DNA from: DATLSM01 sp049585815
GTDB taxonomy: Bacteria; Actinomycetota; Thermoleophilia; Solirubrobacterales; 70-9
Direction of reading: 5' to 3'
Assembly: GCA_049585815.1 (NCBI GenBank)
Contig: JBAVAR010000011.1
Coordinates: 6,490 to 70,489, forward strand
DNA length: 64,000 nt
Below, one piece after another: positions 8,971 through 18,225 of this stretch; position 1 is the stretch's first letter; the number at the start of each line of letters is the position of its first letter. Position numbers and translations under genes: made by a program. The notes under the pieces were generated by a model. That model was not told where the DNA came from. It saw only the letters and a list, made by a program, of their open reading frames with translations, and searched no databases.

Positions 8971-9348
8971 TCACCCATTACGCTTGGCCGCATGGCGGCG
9001 GGAATAGAGCTTCTCCCGGATCGTCATAGCCCCCGGATGGCCCTCGCCGGGCCATGGCGTCAGCAGCAACAACAAGCGGGCCTTGGAGGAGGCGACGATT
9101 TCGTGACGCTCTGCCGGCGCAAACTCGACCAACAGTCCCACGCCGCCGCCAACGCTAACCCCGGCGGTGGATTTGAACTCAACCTCGCCGTCGAGCACGA
9201 TCAGCCATGCGCGCTCGTGAACCTCGTGGTCGGCAAGACTCTCACCGGCCGCCAAATCCAGCACGATCGCGCGCGCCGCATCGCTCGAAGAGAGTATTTC
9301 GGGAAGCCTAGGTTTGAGATCAAGCGCCCTGAGATCCCAGCTATTCAC
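8971..9348 (-). CDS. Small cupin-domain protein
   Basis: About 125 residues from the GTG at 9348 (VNSWDLRALDLKPR), preceded by GAAAGAG. An upstream ATG at 9447 would add 33 atypical residues. A single cupin barrel is visible: ILSSSDAARAIVLDLAAGESLADHEVHERAWLIVLDGEVEF in the first motif, then a glycine turn and VEFAPAERHEIVASSKARLLLLLTPW. Only part of the usual metal-ligand set is present (H-E-V-H-E), so metal binding is uncertain. The last 30 residues are basic. Small cupins of this kind bind ligands or act as isomerases or dioxygenases; no specific role can be assigned. Confidence 0.7.
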   Translation of the reverse strand: MNSWDLRALDLKPRLPEILSSSDAARAIVLDLAAGESLADHEVHERAWLIVLDGEVEFKSTAGVSVGGGVGLLVEFAPAERHEIVASSKARLLLLLTPWPGEGHPGAMTIREKLYSRRHAAKRNG

Positions 9349-9499
9349 ATGTCTCTTTCTGTATTGCGGTCGTGGTCCCCGCCCGCCGCTTAGGCTAGCC
9401 GCAATTCCCGTCGCGCTGTGGATGACGAGTCCAGCTGCACCGATCACCCTGCGGATCGGTCCATGAAGTCTTGGGTCGGGTGCTACCGCGCTCCTCGTC

Positions 9500-9505
9500 T
9501 AGGCT
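9500..9505 (+). promoter_or_regulatory. Possible -10 box (TAGGCT)
   Basis: TAGGCT 11 bases before the ATG at 9517. The spacing would give a leader of only a few bases. Confidence 0.35.
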
Positions 9506-9516
9506 TGCGAGGGAAG

Positions 9517-10554
9517 ATGGCTGACGATCGGGGTACGACGGTTCTGGTCACAGGTGGCTCCGGCTTCCTCGGCGGCTGGTGCGTGATCGGACTGCTGCAA
9601 CGCGGCTACAGGGTGAGAGCGACGGTCCGCAGCCTCTCTCGCGAGGCTGACGTGCGAGCCACGGTCGGCTCTGAGTTGGACCCCGCGGATCGCCTAACGG
9701 TGCTCGCCGCAGACCTCACCAGCGACGTAGGCTGGCGGGAGGCGGTCGGGGGCTGCGAGTACGTGCTGCATGTCGCCTCCCCATTTCCCTCCAAGCAGCC
9801 AAAGGACCCGGACGAGTTGATCGTACCCGCCCGTGAGGGAACCCTCCGGGTTTTGCGTGCGGGCCTCGATGCCGGAGTAAAACGAGTCGTCCTCACCTCC
9901 TCGGTTGCCGCGATCAGGCTCAGCGGTGGAGCCGGCTCCAGGCCGCTCAACGAGGATGATTGGACCGACCCTGATGCTCCCGGCCTGACGCCCTACGTTC
10001 GCTCCAAGACAATCGCCGAGCGGGCAGCATGGGATCTGGTGCGCGAACGGGGAGAGCAGGAGCGGTTGTCGGTCATCAACCCCGGCGCCATCATTGGACC
10101 GGTGCTGAACGACGACCTCTCCTTTTCTTTGCAGGCCGTGACGCGACTCCTGAATGGCATGCCTGGGATGCCGCGGCTGGGCTTCAGCCTGGTCGACGTC
10201 CGTGACGTCGCCGACCTCGAGATCACGGCAATGACAGCTCCCGATGCCGGCGGCCAGCGTTTCATCGCGGCCACCAAGTTCCTGTGGATGACCGAAATCG
10301 GCGCCGTCCTTCGCGAGCGCCTTGGCGACGCGGCCACGAAGGTGCCAACTCGCACCGTCCCCGATCTCCTCGTGCGGGGCATGGCGCTATTTGATTCCGA
10401 CATTCGATCCGTCATCGGCGGGCTTGGCGTGCGAACCGAGCTCTCCTCGGAGAAGGCGAGGGACACGCTCGGCTGGGCACCGCGCTCAATTGAAGACTCG
10501 ATCGCCGAAACTGGCGAGAGCCTGATCCGTCAGACAGCTAGCGCTGCCGCTTGA
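9517..10554 (+). CDS. NAD(P)-dependent epimerase/dehydratase (extended SDR)
   Basis: 345 residues. The ATG at 9517 starts MADDRGTTVLVTGGSGFLGG, so the Rossmann motif TGGSGFLG is at about 11-18. Other SDR-e features are a cofactor-selecting Arg (VRATVRSLSR), the ADLTSDVGW strand, the LTSSVAAI catalytic Ser segment, and a YVRSKTIAERAAW segment carrying the YxxxK catalytic pair. It is closest in layout to dihydroflavonol-4-reductase/cinnamoyl-CoA reductase-like proteins, which reduce carbonyls or oxidise alcohols with NADP(H). The substrate is unknown. A TAGGCT hexamer ends 11 bases before the ATG. It probably stands alone. Confidence 0.85.
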   Translation: MADDRGTTVLVTGGSGFLGGWCVIGLLQRGYRVRATVRSLSREADVRATVGSELDPADRLTVLAADLTSDVGWREAVGGCEYVLHVASPFPSKQPKDPDELIVPAREGTLRVLRAGLDAGVKRVVLTSSVAAIRLSGGAGSRPLNEDDWTDPDAPGLTPYVRSKTIAERAAWDLVRERGEQERLSVINPGAIIGPVLNDDLSFSLQAVTRLLNGMPGMPRLGFSLVDVRDVADLEITAMTAPDAGGQRFIAATKFLWMTEIGAVLRERLGDAATKVPTRTVPDLLVRGMALFDSDIRSVIGGLGVRTELSSEKARDTLGWAPRSIEDSIAETGESLIRQTASAAA

Positions 10555-10830
10555 GCTAGGGGCACCCTGCGCCCACTTCCCCGGAGGAGGAGGCGTGTCA
10601 GTGCGCCTGCCAGCCTTGAGGTGGTCACCCGCAGGCAGAGCGCGGGACGGCGGCCATCGTGACGGACTCATCTCGATCGCGAGCGGGAAATCCGCTTGGG
10701 CCTCTGGGGAGCGAGCTTGCGAGACGCCGCCCGATCGCCCCATCGGTGACCTCCGCTGAGATCCAGCGATCATCCTTTCATTTGAGACAAGCACGCCGAT
10801 CACCCCGACGGGTGCCTGCTGTCGGGCGGC

Positions 10831-11277
10831 CTAGGCGGCCAGCACGCGCGCGAGTGCCCGCCAACGGGCTTGGCGATAGCGATACATCAGCGCCGCGAAC
10901 ATTGCCGCCAGGGGCGTGAGCACCCGCCTGCGTGCTTGGATCTCGACGGTATCCGTGTAGCGACAGCTCGTGGGGGAGGTCGCTGCGAACGTGAGCCGGT
11001 GGTTCCACACTGCGATTGGCCCACCGTACTCGTGCGAGACGATCTCCTCAGGCGTGAAGCGCTCAATGCGGATCTGATGCGTCCAACCAGGGATCATCCC
11101 CAGCCAGCGCAGATGCAGCGAAATGCACGCGCCCTCGACAATCCGCTCAGGCACCTGCGTCTCGGGGGTGATGGTCAGCCAGGGCCACAGCACATGCTGG
11201 ATGGTCGCGGGGCGCTGCGCCAGCTCGTACGCGCACCCGGCCGGGATGGAAAGTTCGGTGCCCACTGTGATTCGCAT
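10831..11277 (-). CDS. SRPBCC-fold ligand-binding protein
   Basis: 148 residues with the START/polyketide-cyclase-like order: N-terminal strand RITVGTELSIPA, a helix, WPWLTITPETQVPERIVEGACISLHLRW, then IPGWTHQIRIERFTPEEIVSHEY, YTDTVEIQARRRVLTPLAAMFAALMYRYRQARWRALARVL as the long C-terminal helix. SRPBCC proteins bind hydrophobic ligands in a deep cavity. The gene is divergent from a TetR regulator 68 bases away, and TetR proteins commonly control a divergent neighbour, so it is probably the regulator's target. The promoter is unusually clear (-35 TTGTCA, -10 TAATAC) and lies almost on the start codon. Confidence 0.75.
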   Translation of the reverse strand: MRITVGTELSIPAGCAYELAQRPATIQHVLWPWLTITPETQVPERIVEGACISLHLRWLGMIPGWTHQIRIERFTPEEIVSHEYGGPIAVWNHRLTFAATSPTSCRYTDTVEIQARRRVLTPLAAMFAALMYRYRQARWRALARVLAA

Positions 11278-11285
11278 CGCCGAGC

Positions 11286-11315
11286 GTATTATGAGTAATT
11301 ATTCGTGTTTGACAA
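11286..11315 (-). promoter_or_regulatory. Sigma-70-type promoter of the SRPBCC gene, overlapping AT-rich operator candidate
   Basis: On the minus strand TTGTCA (11310-11315) and TAATAC (11286-11291) are separated by 18 bases. Only eight bases separate the -10 box from the ATG at 11277, so the mRNA should be leaderless. The AT-rich spacer (11292-11309) is an island in GC-rich DNA between divergent genes and is the natural place for a TetR operator, with a weak imperfect palindrome around 11293-11304. Confidence 0.55.
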
Positions 11316-11345
11316 CTCGCATTCGCATCGCCTGGGCCGGAGCAA

Positions 11346-11984
11346 GTGGCACAGCGCCTGAAGCCCTTGAAGGAGCCCAGGCAGGCTCGATCGCGAGAGA
11401 CCTTTGATGCCATCCTGGCGGCAGCGGCTCAGGTTTTCGAGCGCCAGGGCTATGCGGGCGCGACCACAAATCGGATCGCGGAGCGAGCGGGCGTCTCGAT
11501 CGGGTCGCTCTACCAGTACTTTCCCAACAAGGACGCCATCCTCTTCGCGTTGGCCGAGCGGCATCTGGAGCAGGGCAATCAGCTCCTCGCACCGCTCGTC
11601 GTTGACTTTGTGGCCGATCCACCACCGGTGCGCGAGGGCCTTGAACTGCTTTTTGGCGCGATGGTCGAGTTACACGCCGACTCACCACGCCTGCACCGGG
11701 TCCTCTTTGAGGAGTGCCCTCGCCCTGCCGCTCTACAGGAGCAACTCGATGCCACCTATCGAATCGCAGTCGAGGCGGTTGAGGTGTGGCTCTCCAGTCG
11801 CCGTGAGGTCGATGTTGCGGATCCGCGCCTTGCGGCGGAGCTCGTCATTCAGAGCGTCGAGGGGGTTACCCACGGCCTCGTGATCCATCCACGATCCGGC
11901 CGCAAGCCCACCGACTACGCTGCGGAGACGGTGACCCTCCTTTCACGCTACCTCTGTCCGCGGGATCGCCGCGGCGGTGGCTGA
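11346..11984 (+). CDS. TetR/AcrR family transcriptional regulator
   Basis: 212 residues from a GTG (GGAG just upstream). The N-terminal helix-turn-helix is typical: RSRETFDAILAAAAQVFERQ, GYAGATTNRIAERAGVSIG then SLYQYFPNKDAIL at about 15-60. The remaining all-helical domain would bind an effector and form the dimer. These regulators usually repress adjacent genes until a small lipophilic ligand binds. The divergent SRPBCC gene shares its promoter region and is the obvious target. It ends close to the convergent beta-helix gene. Confidence 0.9.
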   Translation: MAQRLKPLKEPRQARSRETFDAILAAAAQVFERQGYAGATTNRIAERAGVSIGSLYQYFPNKDAILFALAERHLEQGNQLLAPLVVDFVADPPPVREGLELLFGAMVELHADSPRLHRVLFEECPRPAALQEQLDATYRIAVEAVEVWLSSRREVDVADPRLAAELVIQSVEGVTHGLVIHPRSGRKPTDYAAETVTLLSRYLCPRDRRGGG

Positions 11985-12046
11985 TCGAGGAACTCGAACC
12001 TCGCCTCCACAGGCAGTGGAAAACCTGCGGTCGAAGCGAGGGGGCG

Positions 12047-14077
12047 CTAAGGAAGGTTGAGGCGGAGCGCCTTCGACACCCGGGGTTCGTCGCCGCCGAG
12101 CGTGGCCTTGACGAGGACCAACAGTCTCCCTGGTAGCGCCTGGAGCCGCTTCCCGGCGCGGGTCAGCTTCAGGGTCACCTTCTCGGCGGCGCCGGTCTGG
12201 AGTGTCAGATTTGCATGGGCGACGATCACGGCCCGCTTGCCTGAGCGGGCCGTCGCGATCAGCCTGCCGTGGCACGGCGCCGTGATGCAATGGACCTTGA
12301 ACTCCAGGCGGCCGAGGTGCTTGAACGTCAGGTAAGGATGCTCGAGGCCGCCGGGAGCGGACGTAGTCGTGATGGTCCGGTCGGCGCCGAACGCGGTCCC
12401 GGTCCCGTTCGTCACCACCACGCGAAAATGGTAGGTCGTTCCCGCAGTGAGTCCTGCGATTGCCGCGGCGAAGTGGACCCCGCGGGTGGTTGCTTCGATC
12501 GGCTTGGCAGGGGTCTTCGAGCCGTAGGCGGTGGTCGGTCCATATTCGAAGCTGACGCTGCCGGGCGCCAAATCTGGGTTGGTCGCCGCTCCGGCCAGAC
12601 TCGCGCCGTTCATGCCAACCGCGCTTGCCGCTTCGGTGGTCGCGCTCGGTGTTGCCACCTCGAAGGCACCAATGTCACAGGCCGCGCCGGCCGGCCGCAG
12701 CACTCCCCGGCCGTCGGTGGCGGGGCAGCCCGCCGCGCCCCCGGCGTCGATCGCCGGACTGCCCTGCTGCAGAGCCGCCGTCTCCACCGGCCCGCCGTTT
12801 TCGGCAAGGGGCCCGACCTTCGGATCGGTTTCGACCTGATCTCCAGGTCCGTCGAAATCGCATTGGGTCAGGCTGTCGATGTTGTGGCCGAGCGAGATGA
12901 GTTCGCCGCCGGGATGAGGGATCGCGCAGTTCTGACCGCCCCCGCGGACGGTGCCTTCGGCGAAGAGCGAGTTCTCGGCTTCGACCCGTCCACCGGCGTA
13001 GAGGTCGCCGCCTTCCGTTGTCAGCGTCGTCCCTTCGCCATCGACCGCATTGCCGACCAAGGTCGAGTTGACGATAGTTGCAGTCCCGCCGGTGTCAAGA
13101 CCTCCGCCGAGCGCCACCCCTTCTTTTACGTTCTCGGTGATGGAATTGTCGGCGATCGTGGTGTTGATGATCGCCGTCCCCGTCCCGGCGATCAAGGCTC
13201 CACCCCCGTAAAGGCCGATGTGTTCTTCGGCGGTCGGTTCGTTCATAAACGCGCGGTTTCTGGCGATGGTGGCGCCTTCGATCGTGTCGTCGGTACCACC
13301 CAGGATCTCCAGTCCGGCGCCTTCCCCGAGGATCATCACGTTGCCGATCGGGCGGACTTCGTTGCCCGTGATCGCGACGTGTGAGATAGAGGCCTTCGTG
13401 CCGTCGAAGTAGAGGCCGCCGCCGAACATGCTGAAACCTTCCGACGTGTTCCCTTTGATCGAACCGCCTTCGATCGTCAGGTTCGCACCTTCCACATTTA
13501 CACCGGCGCCCCAGTTGTGGAGCCCGTGAATTCGGTTGTCGGAAACGACCGTGTCACGGAGGGTGAGACTGGTGGCGCCGGAGGACGCGATGCCCGCCCC
13601 ATATGGAAAGCCGGTGGAGCCGGTTTCGATTTCGTTCTCGTCGAACAGGGAGTTGGCAACAGTCAGGTTGCCGCCCCTCTGATCGATCCCGGCGCCGGCG
13701 GCTTCCTGTCCCGGGAAGTCGAGTTTCCCTTCGGCGATCTGCACACCCTCGATCGTCACGGTCGGGGAGCCGTTGATGATGATCACCCGCGAGTGACGTC
13801 CTGCGCTGATCGTCGTCTGCCCGGCCCCGGCCCCTTCGATCGTCAGTGAGTTGAAGATTTCCAGCTGACCGCTGGTCAGTGAGATCTCGCCGACCGAGGC
13901 GGGGATCACGATTGTCCCGCCGGGGTCGACTTCTTCGATCGCTTTGCGCAGCGAGCCCGCCCCAGAGTCGTTTCCGTTCTGAACCACGACTGTCGGCGCT
14001 GCCGCTGCCGTGCCGGCGGGGAGCAGGGCCAGTGTTCCCATCACGAGCGCCGTCTTGAGAGCGATTCGTTGCCCCAT
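12047..14077 (-). CDS. Exported right-handed beta-helix protein with a fibronectin-like module
   Basis: 676 residues. The signal peptide (MGQRIALKTALVMGTLALLPAGTAAAA) is preceded by GGAGAAGG. Next comes the N-terminal cap of parallel beta-helix proteins (VVQNGNDSGAGSLRKAIEEVDPGGTIVIPA), then many short coils of the N.T/I.NSTL.GN.A type to about residue 480, including a GSPAIDAGGAAGCPATDGRG segment characteristic of 'choice-of-anchor Q' proteins. A fibronectin-like module (SFEYGPTTAYGSKT...TYHFRVVVTNGTG) covers about 490-585, followed by a beta-sandwich C-terminus. It is probably a surface protein binding polysaccharide. No lyase catalytic residues can be identified with confidence. Confidence 0.85.
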   Translation of the reverse strand: MGQRIALKTALVMGTLALLPAGTAAAAPTVVVQNGNDSGAGSLRKAIEEVDPGGTIVIPASVGEISLTSGQLEIFNSLTIEGAGAGQTTISAGRHSRVIIINGSPTVTIEGVQIAEGKLDFPGQEAAGAGIDQRGGNLTVANSLFDENEIETGSTGFPYGAGIASSGATSLTLRDTVVSDNRIHGLHNWGAGVNVEGANLTIEGGSIKGNTSEGFSMFGGGLYFDGTKASISHVAITGNEVRPIGNVMILGEGAGLEILGGTDDTIEGATIARNRAFMNEPTAEEHIGLYGGGALIAGTGTAIINTTIADNSITENVKEGVALGGGLDTGGTATIVNSTLVGNAVDGEGTTLTTEGGDLYAGGRVEAENSLFAEGTVRGGGQNCAIPHPGGELISLGHNIDSLTQCDFDGPGDQVETDPKVGPLAENGGPVETAALQQGSPAIDAGGAAGCPATDGRGVLRPAGAACDIGAFEVATPSATTEAASAVGMNGASLAGAATNPDLAPGSVSFEYGPTTAYGSKTPAKPIEATTRGVHFAAAIAGLTAGTTYHFRVVVTNGTGTAFGADRTITTTSAPGGLEHPYLTFKHLGRLEFKVHCITAPCHGRLIATARSGKRAVIVAHANLTLQTGAAEKVTLKLTRAGKRLQALPGRLLVLVKATLGGDEPRVSKALRLNLP

Positions 14078-14181
14078 TACCTTCTCCGCCCGATCCTAAC
14101 CACTTCCCCCGGATAAACAAAGGGACTTGAAGACGACGGCCCGGAGTGTCGGCCCGGCCGTTCGCATTGCAATTCTAGTCA

Positions 14182-15444
14182 TCAGCTGACCGGAGCCGCG
14201 GTCGGACCTCGAGGACGGTCCTGGTGCGCTGGTGCACCCTCCATTGGCGGGCGACGTTTCCCCGCGACAGCTTGACACCATCTGCTGTAGCGACCCACCA
14301 GTGGCGAAGCAGAGAGCCCATGGAGAAAAACCGAAAGACCGACCGTCAAGTAGGTGGCCGTGAGTAGTGTGTCCCCTTGGGCCCGATATGTGTCCTCGAC
14401 GATAACCGCGAAGACGATCGATGCGAGCCCGCGTGGGCCAAACCAGCCGATGAATGCCACTGTCGCTCTCTGCGCATGAGTGCCCCACAACGAGATCGCC
14501 ACCGGCACCATCCGCACGACGGTGAGACTCAGCAACGCGTACAGCACGATCTGCCAACTGACATGCTCAAGCATCGGGCCAAGCAGAACGGCACCGAAGA
14601 CCAGGAATGTGATGGTGTCCAGCATTGCACCACTCTCCTCGGTAAAACGCATCATCCGATCGACGTCGTGGTGGGCAAACAGGCCAAACAAAGCGCCCGC
14701 CGTGAAGGCGGCAATGAAGCCCGATCCGCCAAAAGCCTCCGCGATCCCGTAAGCAAGGACGGCCGCGGCCACCGGGATGATCTGACGCCATGAATCCTCG
14801 ATCAGGCGCCTTGCGCCGGCGGCAACCACGATCCAGGCAGCGAGTGCTGCCGCCATGAAACCCCCGATCAACCCATATCCGATCTCCTTGCCAATCACCT
14901 GTGCGGCGTGAGGTGGCCCGCCAGAGGACGTGGCGAGGACGATCAACAGCAGCGGCACACAGATCCCGTCATTGAGGCCACTCTCGACGTTGAGCGACTG
15001 GCGCACACGCTGGGGGAGCCTCGTATCTGTGACAACCGCGCTGCCGAGACCGGCATCGGTCGGCGCGAGGATCACACCGAGAATCAAAGCCTCGCTGAGT
15101 GAAAACGAGCGAAAGAGGATGAGTGCAACGGCTGCGCCAAGGACGATGGTCAGCGGCAATCCGACCCCAAGTAATCGACCAGGGAGTGATGCTTCGCGCC
15201 GCAGTGCGCGCAAATTGATGCGGGATGCATCCGAGAACAGCACCACCGCAAGCGTTGCTTCGGCAAGCTTTCGCACCGTTGAGCTGGTTGGTCCCAATGT
15301 GAGGTCATTGAGCACCAGTGGGCCGACGAGAACGCCGACCGCCACCACCACCATCGCTGGCGTGATCGGCGAGGTCGACAATCGTTGCGAGACCCCGGCG
15401 AGGAGCAGCAGCGTAAGTCCGAGCGTCGCGAGGCCCCAGTTCAC
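14182..15444 (-). CDS. Cation:proton antiporter, CPA1/NhaP type
   Basis: About 420 residues with 11-12 hydrophobic segments. Hallmarks are LAEATLAVVLFSDASRINLRALRRE, the ion-site loop ILAPTDAGLGSAVV and NVESGLNDGICVPLLL (the ESGLNDG motif of CPA1 exchangers, with the essential Asp), and a later EAFGGSGFIAAFTAGALFG. The protein exchanges Na+ or K+ for H+ across the cytoplasmic membrane for pH and salt homeostasis. The hydrophilic C-terminal tail is short (about 35 residues), without a regulatory domain. I prefer the GTG at 15444, because a TATATC box lies nine bases upstream; a TTG at 15453 would abut that box. Confidence 0.88.
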   Translation of the reverse strand: MNWGLATLGLTLLLLAGVSQRLSTSPITPAMVVVAVGVLVGPLVLNDLTLGPTSSTVRKLAEATLAVVLFSDASRINLRALRREASLPGRLLGVGLPLTIVLGAAVALILFRSFSLSEALILGVILAPTDAGLGSAVVTDTRLPQRVRQSLNVESGLNDGICVPLLLIVLATSSGGPPHAAQVIGKEIGYGLIGGFMAAALAAWIVVAAGARRLIEDSWRQIIPVAAAVLAYGIAEAFGGSGFIAAFTAGALFGLFAHHDVDRMMRFTEESGAMLDTITFLVFGAVLLGPMLEHVSWQIVLYALLSLTVVRMVPVAISLWGTHAQRATVAFIGWFGPRGLASIVFAVIVEDTYRAQGDTLLTATYLTVGLSVFLHGLSASPLVGRYSRWCQAVAGKRRPPMEGAPAHQDRPRGPTAAPVS

Positions 15445-15453
15445 GGCTGTCAA

Positions 15454-15459
15454 GATATA
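15454..15459 (-). promoter_or_regulatory. Probable -10 box (TATATC)
   Basis: TATATC on the minus strand, nine bases before the GTG at 15444 of the antiporter. It favours that start over the TTG at 15453. Confidence 0.35.
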
Positions 15460-15605
15460 TCGCGGCCCGCCGCGTCCGGGAGGGCAGCATGAAGAGTCCT
15501 AACGGCTGGATCACGCTGATTGGGCTCAGTAGCCCTCCTCGGTAGCCCTCTGATCAGGAGGCCCGTCTTACGTAATGCCCTAAAAAGCTCCCGAACTTCG
15601 TTCGA

Positions 15606-16251
15606 CTACCGGCTATGGAGGCGACGACGGTGGCGCACTTTACATCGCGTTTTGCCGTGAACTTTGACCCGTATGCGGCCCCTCTTGCACCGCAATCCGA
15701 TAGGCGACGTCGGAGTCGGATCTTCGACTGGCGGCACGACATCGACGTGCAAGTCCTGTTCGGAGAGGAGATAATCAGGAGATTCCAGGGCAGCCGTGGA
15801 GGCGGGTGGGGCCGGGCGGGAATTCGAATCGGTTTTGGCTGCGGTGAAATGGCTCGCGTAAAGACAGATTCAATAATCGTTGACACCTTCAAGGGCGAGG
15901 TGAAGGGGACCGCTCTGGGCAGATCCATTCCCAATCGATTCAAGGCTCCAGATGCAGCGTTCGGGGTGCCAGCCAGGAGGCGGTGGTGGCATATTCGGAG
16001 GATGCCCCGCGACTTCCAAGAGCCATAACCAAACTGGGGGACAGGAGGTTCGCTGCGGAGGTGGGGGCGCAAGGGTGGCGGTCGCCGACCACGCGCAAAC
16101 CCGGTTCGCCCGCAGGGCATTCGTTGTATGAAACGGAGAGATTCTGGACCGCAGCGGCTGAGAGGTCTGGTGCTACGACGACACCTTCGATCGAGCCAGT
16201 TGTCGCAGATGCTGAAGCAGGGGCAAGGAAGAGCAGGAGGGCGACGGTGAC
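15606..16251 (-). pseudogene. Relic of an exported protein with a basic C-terminal tail
   Basis: From 16251 downward the minus strand reads VTVALLLFLAPASASATTG then SIEGVVVAPDLSAAAVQ, a signal peptide followed by what looks like a carboxypeptidase-regulatory-like strand. The first codon is GTC directly after an in-frame TAG, so no start codon remains. At about 15790-15606 a different frame gives YLLSEQDLHVDVVPP, a Thr/Pro linker and a tail with two cysteines around basic residues (LRCKRGRIRVKVHGKTRCKV, then RHRRRLHSR) ending in TAG. This tail type occurs in the large surface proteins at 34-41 kb. The middle is degenerate. Lost start plus frame change indicates true decay. Confidence 0.5.
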
Positions 16252-16525
16252 CTAGACTGCGCAGCAGTCGACTCTTGGCCTCACGGGATAAGGGTAGTCA
16301 GGCATCTGAACGTGTCAAATTTGCCGGGGGTCGCCCCATTGGCAGGTTGCGCCGAGCAAAGGCGGGCAGAGGCGGGTCGGAGTCGTGGCCCAAGCCATTA
16401 CCCGCCGGCGGTAGCGAGAGATGGATCTTCGCCCGCTATAGAGAAACGGCCTTTGCGTGTTTCGAGTTAGCTGCCGCGGATCGGAGCGAGGCCCAAAAGA
16501 GACGCCTTCTGGGAACATCTCGGCG

Positions 16526-18097
16526 ATGCAGGGCGGAGAGAGCATTGAGCGGGACGATCTTGCGGAGGTATTGGAGCGTCGCAAGTTGACCCAGGATGAG
16601 GCACGGCCGGATGCAGTCGAACGCCGCCATGAGAGAGGTGCACGGACGGCACGGGAAAACATCGCCGATCTCGTCGACCCCGGGTCCTTCGTCGAGTACG
16701 GAAGGTTTGCGATCGCTGGTCAGCGAGCGCGCCGCGATCTCCAGGAACTAGTCGAGCGCACCCCGGCGGATGGCCTCGTGGCTGGTACGGCTCGCGTCAA
16801 TGGACACCTTTTCGGAGAGGACTGCGCCTGCGCTGTGCTTGCCTACGACTACACCGTCTTGGCTGGGACTCAGGGTGTGCTGGGCCATCGGAAGAAGGAT
16901 CGGCTCTTCGAGCTGATCGATCGCATGCGGCTACCGACGGTCTTCTTCGCCGAGGGCGGCGGGGGGCGACCGGGCGACTCGGACTATCCCGTCGTCTCCG
17001 CACTTGACACCAGAGCCTTTGCGCTCTGGGCCGGGCTTTCGGGCCGCGTGCCCCGCATCGCTGTTGTTGCGGGTCGCTGCTTCGCGGGAAACGCTGTGAT
17101 CGCCGGATGTGCGGACCTGATTGTGGCAACGGAGAACGTCTCGCTGGGCATGGGAGGCCCCGCCATGATCGAGGGAGGGGGCCTGGGCAAGGTCCATCCC
17201 GATGAGGTTGGGCCACTCGAAATGCAAGCGCGCAACGGGGTCATAGACGTAGCCGTCGTCAACGAGCAGGCCGCCACGGCGGTTACGAAGCGATTGCTGG
17301 CCTACTTCCAGGGCGCTACGGAAACAACGCACACGCCCGACCAAAACTACCTCCGGGAACTCGTCCCTGAACGCCAACGACGCGCCTACGCGGTGCAACC
17401 GATCATCGAAACGCTTGCCGACCATGAATCGGTCACCTTCTTGCGGGAGCGCTTTGCGCCAGAGATGGTCACCGCGCTCGCGCGGATCGAGGGACGCCCG
17501 CTTGGTTTGATCGCAAACGACACCCGTCACATGGCGGGAGCGGTAACCAGCGACGCCGCCGATAAGGCCGCCAGGTTTATGCAGCTATGCGACGCATTTG
17601 GACTGCCCATGGTTTCCTTGGTCGATACACCAGGAATGATGGTGGGCCCTGAGGCGGAGGCGACTGGCTTGGTGCGGCACGCATCGCGACTTCTGGTCGC
17701 CGGGGCGGCGCTTCGTGTCCCACTCGTCGCCGTAATTCTGCGGCGGGGCTATGGCCTCGGCGCCCAGGCAATGGTGGGGGGCAGCCTGCATGAGCCGCTT
17801 CTCACCCTGGCCTGGCCGACGGCTCATCTCGGCCCGATGGGCCTGGAGGGTGCGGTCAGACTGGCGCTCCGCAAGGAGCTTGATGCCATCGCTGACGAGG
17901 GGGAGCGCGAGCAGCGGATCCGCGACCTCACTGAGGCAGCAGAGCGAAACGCACAGGCACTGAACGCCGCAGCCTTATTCGAGATCGATGACGTCATCGA
18001 TCCAACGGAGACGCGGTCTCTGATCGCCTCAACGCTCGGAGCGGCTGCGCAGGGGGCCGAGCCTGCGCGCTTGCGCAGATTCGTCGATACGTGGTAG
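16526..18097 (+). CDS. Acyl-CoA carboxylase carboxyltransferase (beta) subunit homologue
   Basis: 523 residues from the ATG at 16526. It has two crotonase-like halves, as expected for the biotin-dependent carboxyltransferase. The first carries ENIADLVDPGSFVEYGRFAIAGQR, LAYDYTVLAGTQGVLGHRKKDRL and GCADLIVATENVSLGMGGPAMIEGGGLG. The second carries GRPLGLIANDTRHMAGAVTSDAADKAARF and VSLVDTPGMMVGPEAEATG. Such proteins transfer CO2 from carboxybiotin to acetyl-, propionyl- or longer acyl-CoA. No biotin carboxylase/BCCP gene is adjacent, so it must work with a distant partner, and the acyl specificity is open. The length is close to the family norm (510-550). There is no clear ribosome binding site. 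Confidence 0.85.
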   Translation: MQGGESIERDDLAEVLERRKLTQDEARPDAVERRHERGARTARENIADLVDPGSFVEYGRFAIAGQRARRDLQELVERTPADGLVAGTARVNGHLFGEDCACAVLAYDYTVLAGTQGVLGHRKKDRLFELIDRMRLPTVFFAEGGGGRPGDSDYPVVSALDTRAFALWAGLSGRVPRIAVVAGRCFAGNAVIAGCADLIVATENVSLGMGGPAMIEGGGLGKVHPDEVGPLEMQARNGVIDVAVVNEQAATAVTKRLLAYFQGATETTHTPDQNYLRELVPERQRRAYAVQPIIETLADHESVTFLRERFAPEMVTALARIEGRPLGLIANDTRHMAGAVTSDAADKAARFMQLCDAFGLPMVSLVDTPGMMVGPEAEATGLVRHASRLLVAGAALRVPLVAVILRRGYGLGAQAMVGGSLHEPLLTLAWPTAHLGPMGLEGAVRLALRKELDAIADEGEREQRIRDLTEAAERNAQALNAAALFEIDDVIDPTETRSLIASTLGAAAQGAEPARLRRFVDTW

Positions 18098-18225
18098 AGG
18101 GGGGCGCATTCGGAGAGTCGCTGAGCCCGTCGGGACTCCCCTAACTTTTCGCGCTGAGCTGCCGATCACGGGTTGGCATGGAGGCTGGCTAGCCTCAAGG
18201 CAGCGATACTCCCACCGAGGGAAAG

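Noticed and set aside
12269..13384. 371-codon open frame on the plus strand
   Set aside because: It lies antisense to the beta-helix protein gene, is Arg/Gly-rich and has no motif. It is a by-product of GC-rich third positions.
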